This document shows, piece by piece, positions 15,971 to 23,402 of a DNA stretch of 64,000 nucleotides; position 1 is the first letter of the stretch, and the number at the start of each line of letters is the position of its first letter. A model generated the notes under the pieces. The model had not been told where the DNA came from. It saw only the letters and a program-made list of their open reading frames with translations, and did no database searches. The translations under genes and the position numbers were made by a program. Source of the DNA: Candidatus Amarolinea dominans (GTDB lineage Bacteria > Chloroflexota > Anaerolineae > SSC4 > Amarolineaceae); NCBI GenBank assembly GCA_016719785.1, contig JADJYJ010000028.1:115570-179569 (forward strand). Direction: 5' to 3'.

Positions 15971-16903
15971 ATGCGTAGAACTACTCGGTCTCTGTTGGTC
16001 CTCGGTCTCGTGCTGCTGCTGACTCTGTTCAGCGTCTCGCTGATGGCAGCCCAACCGAGCGCGCCCGTCTCGGATGACGGCCCCACCCTGGCAGGCGTCA
16101 ATGCACCGCCGACTCAGCGCGTCGGCCCTGGCCCCAGAAGCCCCTACAGCGATCTCTTCGACAATGGCCCCCTGGTCAACAGCCCAGGCACCGGCCCCGG
16201 CGGCAGCGACGAGAGCATCGCGCTGAACGTCACCGTGGGTCTGACCAGCCGTGGCTTCAACGCATCGGCCAGCGGCCTCTTCCGTATCTCTGACGATTTC
16301 GCCATTCCCAGTGGGGCGAGTTGGCAGATCACCGGGGTTCGCCTATACGCCTACATGGGGGGATCGCCCACTTCGCCCAGCCCATTCACGGCAGTCAATT
16401 ACCAGATCTGGAACGGCCCGCCCAGCGACCCCGGCAGCACCGTGGTCTTTGGCGACACTACCACCAACCGCCTGGTGAGTTCAACCTGGGCCAACATGTA
16501 CCGCCGCCAGGAGTCCACTCCGACCGACTACACCCGTCCCGTTTTCGTACTCAACAACAGCGCCGGGGTGACGCTGGCGCCAGGTCACTACTTCATTGAC
16601 TGGCAGGTGGACGGAGACATCAACTATACCGGGCCCTGGCAGCCGCCGGTGACGATTGACGGGCAGACCACTACGGGCGATGCCCAGCAGATGGTCAGCG
16701 GCGTCTGGCAGCCGGTTGTGGATGCCGGCCTGCAGACTCCCCTCGGTGCGCCCTTCGTCATCGAAGGCACGGTAGTCAATCCCACGGCCGTCGAACTGAG
16801 CAGCCTGCAGACCGACAGCACTCCCAGCCTGTCCTGGCTGCCCCTGACAATCCTGGCTCTGTTGGCCGCCGGCCTCACTCTGCGTCGCCGCCTGGTGCGC
16901 TAA
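15971..16903 (+). CDS. Secreted, C-terminally anchored surface protein of unknown function
   Basis: The start at 15971 (MRRTTRSLLVLGL) has TAGGAGG at a 7-base spacing; in-frame ATGs at 15953 and 15965 are too close to it. A signal peptide ends near SLMAAQPS. The body is rich in Pro, Gly, Ser and Thr. It contains a beta-sandwich-like stretch (ISDDFAIPSGASWQITGVRLYAYM and APGHYFIDWQVDG) of the kind seen in extracellular proteins that report bleeding or choice-of-anchor domains. The C-terminus has a hydrophobic segment (LPLTILALLAAGL) followed by TLRRRLVR. That is the tripartite layout of a sorting or anchoring tail, although no LPXTG or PEP motif is visible. Function is unknown; surface location is a strong inference. 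Confidence 0.75.
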   Translation: MRRTTRSLLVLGLVLLLTLFSVSLMAAQPSAPVSDDGPTLAGVNAPPTQRVGPGPRSPYSDLFDNGPLVNSPGTGPGGSDESIALNVTVGLTSRGFNASASGLFRISDDFAIPSGASWQITGVRLYAYMGGSPTSPSPFTAVNYQIWNGPPSDPGSTVVFGDTTTNRLVSSTWANMYRRQESTPTDYTRPVFVLNNSAGVTLAPGHYFIDWQVDGDINYTGPWQPPVTIDGQTTTGDAQQMVSGVWQPVVDAGLQTPLGAPFVIEGTVVNPTAVELSSLQTDSTPSLSWLPLTILALLAAGLTLRRRLVR

Positions 16904-16956
16904 CAATTCGTATCAACGCCGGACTTGGGCGACAAACCGGGTCCCTGGTTGAATCG

Positions 16957-17003
16957 AAAAAAAATAACAGGGCGTGGCATCTGTGTTGATACCACGCCCT
17001 GTT
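16957..17003 (-). terminator. Terminator of the response regulator gene
   Basis: AACAGGGCGTGG (16966-16977) and CCACGCCCTGTT (16992-17003) form a perfect 12-bp stem. Read on the minus strand it is followed by a run of eight Ts. On the plus strand it lies after the secreted protein gene but has no T run. Confidence 0.8.
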
Positions 17004-17058
17004 GTGTGATCGTTACAAAGCGGGCGACTGTGCATATCGCGGCAACGATGACGCAAAC

Positions 17059-17466
17059 CTAGGTGCGTTCGACAACCGGCTGACTCCGCTCAGACAAAAC
17101 CCGCCCGATCGTCCCGATCAAATCGTGCATGAAAAACGGCTTGGTGACGTATGCCTGCGCCCCCGCCACGTGCAGACCATAATCACGGTCCTGGGCCAGG
17201 GCTTTGGCCGTCAGAATGATCACCGGCATGTGCTGCAGCGCAGCGTCCGCCCGGATACGCCGCAGCACCTCCCAGCCGTCCATCCCTGGCATCATCAGAT
17301 CCAGCAGCACCAGGTCGCATGGCTGCTGCCTGAGCAATTCCAACCCCGCTGGGCCATCAGCGGCTGTGAGCATGTCGTAGTCCTGGCGTGCCAGAATCAA
17401 GCGCACCAGTTCGACAATCTCCGGTTCATCTTCGATATAGAGAATCGTTACCCTATTTTCGCTCAT
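17059..17466 (-). CDS. Single-domain response regulator (CheY-like receiver)
   Basis: A stand-alone receiver of 135 residues. It has the acidic pair ED in YIEDEPEIVELV, the phosphoacceptor Asp in LVLLDLMMPGMDGW, Thr in VIILTAK and Lys in YVTKPF. There is no output domain. The longer upstream frame is not used: GGAGG lies 9 bases before the ATG at 17466, and the upstream sequence is repeat DNA. No histidine kinase is nearby, so its partner is elsewhere in the genome. Such orphan receivers usually act by protein contact or in phosphorelays. Confidence 0.9.
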   Translation of the reverse strand: MSENRVTILYIEDEPEIVELVRLILARQDYDMLTAADGPAGLELLRQQPCDLVLLDLMMPGMDGWEVLRRIRADAALQHMPVIILTAKALAQDRDYGLHVAGAQAYVTKPFFMHDLIGTIGRVLSERSQPVVERT

Positions 17467-17858
17467 CAACAAGTGCCTCCGCTTTTGACGCCGTCCACGA
17501 TGCATGAATACTGTGAGCGTCACCCATTGGGAACCTGCGCGCCCTGGCGATGCTGCGGGCAAGACGCCCGCGCGCCCAGCCTGTGACGCTCTCGGAGGGT
17601 GCATTTCAGTCCTGGGGCACAGCCCACGCAGGTGGGCGTCGCAGTCGTTGCAGCGACTTGCAGTCGCCGGGCCTGCCCCCAATTTGAAATGCACCCCTCT
17701 CCGGATGTTCAATTGCAGCGCAGCGCTGCCCGCGGTATAATCGGTGCTCCCGTTCTCCTGGGGTTACAAACCAAAATCCCCTCAGAAATTCGTTTTCGGC
17801 GAGAGAGCGATTTCTGACAACGAATTTTGCCGACAACAGAGCAAAGGGAGCAACTACC
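17467..17858 (+). repeat. Intergenic region with a 100-bp terminal-inverted-repeat element and a short palindromic repeat
   Basis: GGGTGCATTTCA (17597-17608) and TGAAATGCACCC (17685-17696) are perfect 12-bp inverted repeats. They flank a 76-base core with further self-complementarity, a MITE-like or large stem-loop unit. Its left part, TTTCAGTCCTGGGGCACAGCCCACG, recurs almost unchanged at 57769-57793. A second motif, GCGGGCAAGACGCCCGCGC then CCAG (from 17555), recurs at 28451. No gene is convincing here, and I see no consensus promoter for the genes on either side. Confidence 0.7.
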
Positions 17859-18767
17859 TTGTCCGCACTCGCCCAGTCCAACGATCTTGTCTTGCTTGTC
17901 AGCGAGGACGAGAAACGCTACCTGGTTCGCCTCAAAGCCGGCTCGATTTGGCATTCTAATCGCGGTCGTCTCCCGCACGACGCCCTCATTGGGCAGCCGT
18001 TTGGGCAAACCGTGCAGACCCTCATCGGGCGCCCGCTGCTGATGCTGGAACCGACAACATACGATCTGATCTCGCTGCTCAAACGCGTCACGCAGATCAT
18101 CTTTCCCAAAGATGCGGCCCACATCCTCATGCGCCTCAACCTGTTTCCGGGCCGCCGCGTGTTGGAGGCGGGCACCGGCAGCGGCGGTTTGACGCTGGCC
18201 CTGGCGCGGGCCGTCATGCCCAGCGGCCATGTCTACACCTACGAGATCAAGCCGGAGACCTTCACCCTGGCCAAGCGCAACCTGGAAAGCCTCGGCCTCT
18301 TGCCCTACGTCAGCCTGCAGCAACGTGACGTGACCGTCGCCGGCTTCGACGAACAGGATGTGGATGCCTGTTTTCTTGATCTGCGCGAACCCTGGGCGAC
18401 CCTGCCCGCTGCCGTGACTGCTCTGAAGACCGGCGGCATCTTCGGCAGCCTGGTGCCCACCACGAACCAGGTTGAAGAGATGCTGCGCGCCCTGCAAACA
18501 CACGGCTTCAGCGATATCACCGTGGAGGAGCTGCTGCTGCGCAGCTACAAACCAGTGCCCGACCGCCTGCGCCCCGCCGACCGCATGGTGGCCCACACAG
18601 GCTACCTGATCTTTGCGCGCAAACTGGCAGAAGGTGAAGCGCATCGCTGGCGACCGCGTGAGCAGAAACGCTATGCCGGGCGCCTGGCGGCCCTGGCCGG
18701 CCCGGTCACTACATCCCCCGACAATGACCTGGCCGACGCTGACGACGCCGAGTTGGCGACGCTTTGA
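17859..18767 (+). CDS. trmI: tRNA (adenine-N1)-methyltransferase, TrmI-like
   Basis: A class I SAM-dependent methyltransferase that makes m1A58 in the tRNA T loop. The N-terminal strand-rich domain typical of TrmI (DEKRYLVRLKAGSIWHSNRG) is followed by the signature around IIFPKDAAHILMRL. The SAM-binding loop is EAGTGSGGLTLALA (about residue 103), and DACFLDLREPW is the catalytic Asp region. The start is TTG at 17859, with AAAGGGAG upstream at a good spacing; no ATG or GTG fits as well. The Ala/Asp-rich tail is variable. It is a single-gene unit with its own terminator. Confidence 0.92.
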   Translation: MSALAQSNDLVLLVSEDEKRYLVRLKAGSIWHSNRGRLPHDALIGQPFGQTVQTLIGRPLLMLEPTTYDLISLLKRVTQIIFPKDAAHILMRLNLFPGRRVLEAGTGSGGLTLALARAVMPSGHVYTYEIKPETFTLAKRNLESLGLLPYVSLQQRDVTVAGFDEQDVDACFLDLREPWATLPAAVTALKTGGIFGSLVPTTNQVEEMLRALQTHGFSDITVEELLLRSYKPVPDRLRPADRMVAHTGYLIFARKLAEGEAHRWRPREQKRYAGRLAALAGPVTTSPDNDLADADDAELATL

Positions 18768-18784
18768 CTTTGCCGGCCAAATCG

Positions 18785-18822
18785 TGCTGACCCCTGTCTT
18801 GCGACGGGGGTCAGCATTTTTT
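18785..18822 (+). terminator. Terminator after trmI
   Basis: TGCTGACCCC (18785-18794) and GGGGTCAGCA (18807-18816) form a 10-bp stem followed by TTTTTTG. The metalloprotease gene converges from the other side. Confidence 0.85.
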
Positions 18823-18874
18823 GTTATCCGTTACATCCGTCAAACTCCAAGCCGGCTTCGTGACCCGACTGAGT

Positions 18875-20983
18875 CTATTGCTGCCGCACCTCGAAGTTGT
18901 ACGAGGCCGGTTCCGTTGTGACCGGGGCGATGGCGCTGACGATCAGGTAGGCCACCTTGCCATTGTTGCCAATGGCCGGCACGACGAGCGAGCCGCGACC
19001 ATCTGCACCGACCTCCATCACCGACACCTTGACGCCTTGACGATCCTGTTCCACCACCTGAATCAGCCAGCGCTGGGTCAGCACGTTATCGGTGCGCAGC
19101 CAACCCTTGCTGATCCAGCCCCCGTCGCCATCTTCGACATCACTGCTGTAGTTGAGTTCAGGGATGCTGATATCATCGAGCAGAATGCCCGGCTCATTAG
19201 CCGCGTCGTCGGTAATGTACTGGAAACGCACCTGCACCTGCTGGCCTGCATACGCGCTCAGGTCAATGCTCTCCTGCACCCATTCCGGTGCGCGTCCGCC
19301 GCCGCTGACGCCGGTGTAGCCTGCGCCGAAGCTGTTGCCGTTCGGATTTGTGGTCACACTATAACGACCTGCCAGAATGGTCCAGGTCGCGCCCGCGTCG
19401 GTCGAGGTTTCGACATAGGCATAGTCGAAGTCTTCTTCCAGGTCGTACCAGGCCCAGAAGTCCAGCGTCGCGTTCTTGACCCCACTCAGGTCGAAGTCGT
19501 GCGTCAGGGTGGCGTCGCTGTCATCGGTGCGATTGCCCCACCAGGTGAAGGCGCCGCTGTGAGGCTCTGCATCCACCAGGCCAACGGTGGTGCTGCCGCT
19601 GAAGTCAATCGTCACATCACCGCTGCCCTTCAGCGCAAAGTAGTCGGCGGCATACTGAGAAACCTGACCGCCATCTTCGACGGCCGGGTAGCGCCGGAAG
19701 CTGGCCTCAAGGCTGACCTCACCGGGGTCTGCGGATTGATAGCCAAAACGGCCATTATGCACGGACGGATCATCGAGCAGATTGGCGACAATCCAATCGG
19801 CAAAGACGGCATCAAAGTTGGCGCTGGTGTTGTTGGCAGTCAACACGTCGTCGAAGCCGGCAATGCCGTTGAGACCCGATGCAACCAGCGAGCGCGTCAT
19901 CTCTTCACCGAACTGCTCCAGGAAATAGGCCATGAACAGATACGCGCTGCCGTAGTGCGGGGCGTTGGTGCCAGGCTCGGAACCCCAGGTGGTCAACTGC
20001 GTGTCCGGGTTGGCCGTGAAGGCGCGGTCGGCGCCGCCCGGATCGAAATCGTTGAGCGCCGAGGCAAGCTCGGACGAGCCTTCGTTGACCCACGTCTCTT
20101 CATTGCGGTCGTTGTGCCAGTGGATCATGTGCTGGAACTCGTGCGCCAGGGTCCCATCGTAGAAATCGGTGCCTGGTTCGTTGTTATCAATGTTGATGTA
20201 GAACATCTCCTTCTCGTTGGAGAAGGGTTGGGCCTTGCGCGAGAATTCATCCGCGGAGGAGTAATAACCGGCAATGCTGTCGCCCAGGTCGCTGGCGTGC
20301 AGAATGTGCAGATGCACGTCGTTGTCAACGCCTGGCGTCCATTCGCTGCCGAAAAACTCCCGATTGGTGGGATAGGTCTTGGCCTCGAACAACTCGGCCG
20401 AACGTTCCAGGCCGTCTTGATTGACACGTTGGTCCTTTTCAACCCACATGAAAAGGTGTGGCGTCTCATAGCGCAGCTCGGCCTCGATCTCGAAGTGGCG
20501 GTTGTCATCCACATTGCTCACCGTGAAGGTGGCGACATCGCCCACCTCGAACACGGGTGGCGTTGAATTGACGGTTTCGGGAATGTCACCGATACCCGGA
20601 CGCAACTGCATGGCCAGCAAGCGCAGATCACGCTCTGGCACGTTGACTTCTCGCAGCAGGCGCTCGGTCTCCGAACCGGTATCGGAACTGGAGACGGTTG
20701 GGCGCGGTGTACCCGCGACCGCGGTGGACCGCGCCGGCGGGGTGGAGGTGACACGCGGTGTGCGCGGGGTGGGCGTGCCGGCCACACGGGTGAACTCAAC
20801 CACCGGCGTGGACCAATCGCTGATATTGGATTCACCCATGAAATTGAAGAAGATGGTGCCGCCGGCAATCAAGGCCAGGCAGCAGCAGCACAGGAAGATG
20901 GCCGCGGCGCCCAGGACGATCCACAGCGTGCGCTGTGAAGAGGGCGTGGCCGGGGCTGATTCAGGCAGTGGAAATTGACTCAT
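18875..20983 (-). CDS. Membrane-anchored extracellular zinc metalloprotease (HEFQH type)
   Basis: A 702-residue protein. A cytoplasmic head is followed by one membrane segment (LWIVLGAAAIFLCCCCLAL, about residues 20-45) with four Cys in a row. A Thr/Pro-rich linker leads to an extracellular catalytic domain with zinc motif LAHEFQHMIHW and downstream WVNEGSSELAS. The likely ligands are the two His and the Glu of NEGSSE, as in M30/M6-like peptidases. The C-terminal half holds a beta-sandwich 'immune inhibitor A'-like region (HSGAFTWWGNRTDDSDATLT). The ATG at 20983 has AGGAG 12 bases upstream; the longer frame to 21229 runs into the Nudix gene and is rejected. It lies 73 bases downstream of nudix on the same strand. 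The substrate is unknown. Confidence 0.88.
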   Translation of the reverse strand: MSQFPLPESAPATPSSQRTLWIVLGAAAIFLCCCCLALIAGGTIFFNFMGESNISDWSTPVVEFTRVAGTPTPRTPRVTSTPPARSTAVAGTPRPTVSSSDTGSETERLLREVNVPERDLRLLAMQLRPGIGDIPETVNSTPPVFEVGDVATFTVSNVDDNRHFEIEAELRYETPHLFMWVEKDQRVNQDGLERSAELFEAKTYPTNREFFGSEWTPGVDNDVHLHILHASDLGDSIAGYYSSADEFSRKAQPFSNEKEMFYINIDNNEPGTDFYDGTLAHEFQHMIHWHNDRNEETWVNEGSSELASALNDFDPGGADRAFTANPDTQLTTWGSEPGTNAPHYGSAYLFMAYFLEQFGEEMTRSLVASGLNGIAGFDDVLTANNTSANFDAVFADWIVANLLDDPSVHNGRFGYQSADPGEVSLEASFRRYPAVEDGGQVSQYAADYFALKGSGDVTIDFSGSTTVGLVDAEPHSGAFTWWGNRTDDSDATLTHDFDLSGVKNATLDFWAWYDLEEDFDYAYVETSTDAGATWTILAGRYSVTTNPNGNSFGAGYTGVSGGGRAPEWVQESIDLSAYAGQQVQVRFQYITDDAANEPGILLDDISIPELNYSSDVEDGDGGWISKGWLRTDNVLTQRWLIQVVEQDRQGVKVSVMEVGADGRGSLVVPAIGNNGKVAYLIVSAIAPVTTEPASYNFEVRQQ

Positions 20984-21056
20984 CCGTTGGGAACTCCTCG
21001 TTGCGTGATAATTGACTGACTTGATGGATTGGATCAGAGGTGTGCGCTTGGTCCCA

Positions 21057-21512
21057 TCACCTGGTATGCACCAATCCTTCGTCCCCGCGATCCAACCAGG
21101 CGCGGGCACGACGCACAAACTCGCGTTCTGTCTCATAAGAGAGATGAACCACGGCTTCGTCGAGCTTGAGCCAGCCAGGTTCAAACTGAAGCTCATGGGC
21201 GTCACGCGCGACCTGGCGCGGGCTGCCAAGTCGAAACAGGAAATAAAACTCCTGGCGCATCACATGTTGATTCTTCTCTGGTAAATCGAATTCGACCACC
21301 TGTACGCCCAAGCTTGTGATCAACTGCAAATCGGCGTACCCTGACTCCTCTCGGATTTCGCGTGCCGCTGCGTCTTCCAACAGCTCACGCGCTTCGACAT
21401 GCCCCTTGGGTAGGCGGATTTCGTTGTTGCGCGAACGGTAGAGTACGAGGATGGCACCCTGTTCATCCAACACCACACCGCCCGCCGCGTCGTAGGATAC
21501 GCGTCTTCTCAC
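21057..21512 (-). CDS. Nudix hydrolase
   Basis: A 151-residue protein with a complete Nudix box, GHVEARELLEDAAAREIREESGY, matching GX5EX7REUXEEXGU (about residues 37-59). Such enzymes hydrolyse nucleoside diphosphates linked to another moiety. The short, box-centred form and the RLPKGH entry resemble Ap4A/diadenosine or NTP-sanitising types, but the substrate cannot be read from sequence. The GTG start at 21512 has GAGGA 8-10 bases upstream. The metalloprotease gene follows on the same strand. Confidence 0.92.
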   Translation of the reverse strand: MRRRVSYDAAGGVVLDEQGAILVLYRSRNNEIRLPKGHVEARELLEDAAAREIREESGYADLQLITSLGVQVVEFDLPEKNQHVMRQEFYFLFRLGSPRQVARDAHELQFEPGWLKLDEAVVHLSYETEREFVRRARAWLDRGDEGLVHTR

Positions 21513-21579
21513 AAGTCATTCCTCATGCTCACGACTCCATCTTACGGCTCCGTCGGCGCTCGGCAAGTCCGGAATACAG

Positions 21580-22404
21580 CTAAGGCACTGGCTGCCCCAC
21601 CGCAAACGGATAGGGCGATTCGGGGAACGGCGCCGACCAACATTCCTGATCCAGGGGCAGGACGCCGCCGCCAATCGTCAGCGCGCCGGTGGCATCCAAG
21701 TCAATATAGACGCGACGCCACGGTACATAGAAAAAGGTGTAGCTGCGCAGGCAAACGCGCCATTCCGGCCCTGTGGGCGGCGGCAGGCCGGGCGCATCGG
21801 GCTGCAAACGTTGGGGCAGACGCCGCACATCCTCCAGCGCCAGACGCTGAATTCGCCAGTCCAGGCCGCCCAGCGCCCGCGCAGCCAGGCGTTTGGCATT
21901 GATCCCCAGACGCTGCGGGTCACCACGCACGGCCGGCTCCGGCGGCGCGGCGTAGCGCGGAATCAACGACCACAGGCCAACCACAACCGCAGTGATCAGC
22001 AGCACCTTGCGCCAGGCATATGCCGGCGGCAGGCGCCAATTCCGCTCGGCCGCACTCCAGAGGGCTGCCACCAGGAGCAGCAGCAGGCCATGAAACAGAA
22101 AATTGATCCCCAGCCCGATCGGGCTGACCGTCCACGTGCCATGCATGGTGCTGAGCGCCGTTGGCACCGGGTAGCCGCGCCAGCCGGCGCACAATTCAGG
22201 GCATCCCGCCAGATAGTCCGGCACTTCGAACAACTGACCCGCCGACCAGGTGAATAACCCCGCCAACGCCAGCGCCAATGCCAGCCCATAGCCCCAACGT
22301 CGGCTGCGCTCACGCCACCAGATGATCAAGAGCAGCAGCGCAACCAGACCTGCCAGCGTCACCAGGAAAACAGTGGTTTGCGATTGCAGCCACGTCGGCG
22401 TCAT
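21580..22404 (-). CDS. Four-helix membrane protein of unknown function
   Basis: A 274-residue protein I do not recognise. Hydrophobic segments lie at about residues 10-28, 38-56, 98-118 and 132-148. An extracytoplasmic loop contains two Cys (CPELC). A soluble C-terminal third (about 150-274) contains a third Cys pair (CLRSY and ECW) and YVPWRRVYIDLD. The ATG at 22404 starts directly before the first membrane segment. The gene is on the minus strand, 67 bases upstream of nudix. Confidence is good that it is a gene, low on function. Confidence 0.7.
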   Translation of the reverse strand: MTPTWLQSQTTVFLVTLAGLVALLLLIIWWRERSRRWGYGLALALALAGLFTWSAGQLFEVPDYLAGCPELCAGWRGYPVPTALSTMHGTWTVSPIGLGINFLFHGLLLLLVAALWSAAERNWRLPPAYAWRKVLLITAVVVGLWSLIPRYAAPPEPAVRGDPQRLGINAKRLAARALGGLDWRIQRLALEDVRRLPQRLQPDAPGLPPPTGPEWRVCLRSYTFFYVPWRRVYIDLDATGALTIGGGVLPLDQECWSAPFPESPYPFAVGQPVP

Positions 22405-22435
22405 ACGCGACCTTTGCCAAAAACAATGGGTGCAT

Positions 22436-22469
22436 TAGAGTTTATGCACAATAGTGTGAACAAACTCTA
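22436..22469. promoter_or_regulatory. 8-bp inverted repeat upstream of the membrane protein gene
   Basis: TAGAGTTT (22436-22443) and AAACTCTA (22462-22469) flank an AT-rich 18-base stretch. The site lies in the 168-base gap between the ECF sigma gene and the membrane protein gene. It may be an operator, or a weak terminator of neither gene. Confidence 0.35.
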
Positions 22470-22572
22470 TTTTACGCTAAAGTGCGGGACTTGCCAAACA
22501 GTGGAAGGGTGATGAGGAGCCGCCCGGCGGTTCAAGCCGCGGCGGGTACACAAACGGCCCGGATGTCCGGCA

Positions 22573-23169
22573 TCAGGAATAGGCCACCCGGGGCGCCAGG
22601 CTGAAGTTGGGCAGAACGAGGCGATCGCGCAGGCGGGCGCGCCCGCGCGCGATGCGGGATTTGACCGTGCCCAGAGGGATGCCGACCAGGTCGCTGATCT
22701 CGTGGTAGTTGTAGCCCTCGATATCGCTCAGCACAATCACCAGGCGCTGGTCATAGGGCAGATCGGCAATGGCCGTTTCGATCTGATGGCGCAATTCCCG
22801 GCGCAGCGCGTGATGCTCAGGCCCCTCGCCCGGGTCAATCATGATCGTGGCACGTTCGGGCTGTTCTACCAGGCTCTCCAGCGAGGTGACGGGGCGCCGG
22901 CGCATGGCGCGCAGGCGATCATAGCAAGTGTTGATGACAATGCGCAGCAGCCACGCCTTGAAAGAGCCACCCCGATACTGGTCGAGCTTGCGGTAGGCTT
23001 TCACAAACGCATCCTGGGTGGCATCCGCGGCCAGATCGGAATCGCTCAGCACCCGGCGGGCCACGCTGTAGGCCAGGGTTTGATACGTTGTCACCAGTTG
23101 GTTGAACGCGTGTAATTGGCCTGCACGCGCCGCCACGATCAGTTTTTGCTCGTCTAACATACGCCACAC
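22573..23169 (-). CDS. ECF-type RNA polymerase sigma factor
   Basis: A 198-residue extracytoplasmic-function sigma factor. Region 2 spans about residues 18-90 (AFNQLVTTYQTLAYSVARRV and ATQDAFVKAYRKLDQYRGGSFKAWLLRIVINTCYDRLR). Region 4 spans about residues 132-185 (LPYDQRLVIVLSDIEGYNYHEISDLVGIPLGTVKSRIARGRARLR). It is close to the RpoE/SigW-like group. The start may be GTG 23169 or the ATG at 23160 (MLDEQKL). The downstream gap has no anti-sigma gene, so its control is not evident here. Confidence 0.93.
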   Translation of the reverse strand: MWRMLDEQKLIVAARAGQLHAFNQLVTTYQTLAYSVARRVLSDSDLAADATQDAFVKAYRKLDQYRGGSFKAWLLRIVINTCYDRLRAMRRRPVTSLESLVEQPERATIMIDPGEGPEHHALRRELRHQIETAIADLPYDQRLVIVLSDIEGYNYHEISDLVGIPLGTVKSRIARGRARLRDRLVLPNFSLAPRVAYS

Positions 23170-23366
23170 TCGCAGGAAATGGATTGAACGATGGTCAGGT
23201 CTCAGTCGGGAAGGGCACGGGCGGATTGGCTCACGCTGTCACCCTGATTATGCCATCGCGGCGCCGGCAGCACATCCGGCGGATTATTCAGGGTTCTCTA
23301 CGCCGTTTGGCTGAGAAAGACCGGGGAAAGTAGCGCAGACCGCACACCCTGCCACGGCCGGTGTGG

Positions 23367-23372
23367 TATAAT
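23367..23372 (+). promoter_or_regulatory. -10 element of the giant surface protein gene
   Basis: A perfect TATAAT at 23367-23372 precedes the ATG by 30 bases. No good -35 is present at the usual distance. This fits dependence on an activator, or recognition by another sigma factor. Confidence 0.4.
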
Positions 23373-23402
23373 ACGCGGACTGACCATCAACGAGAGAAAC
23401 CT

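Noticed and set aside
17467..17712. N-terminal extension of the response regulator
   Set aside because: The extension reads through a dispersed repeat; GGAGG precedes the ATG at 17466.
18821..20566. 581-residue plus-strand frame opposite the metalloprotease
   Set aside because: Antisense shadow; the minus strand has the zinc motif, membrane segment and ribosome site.
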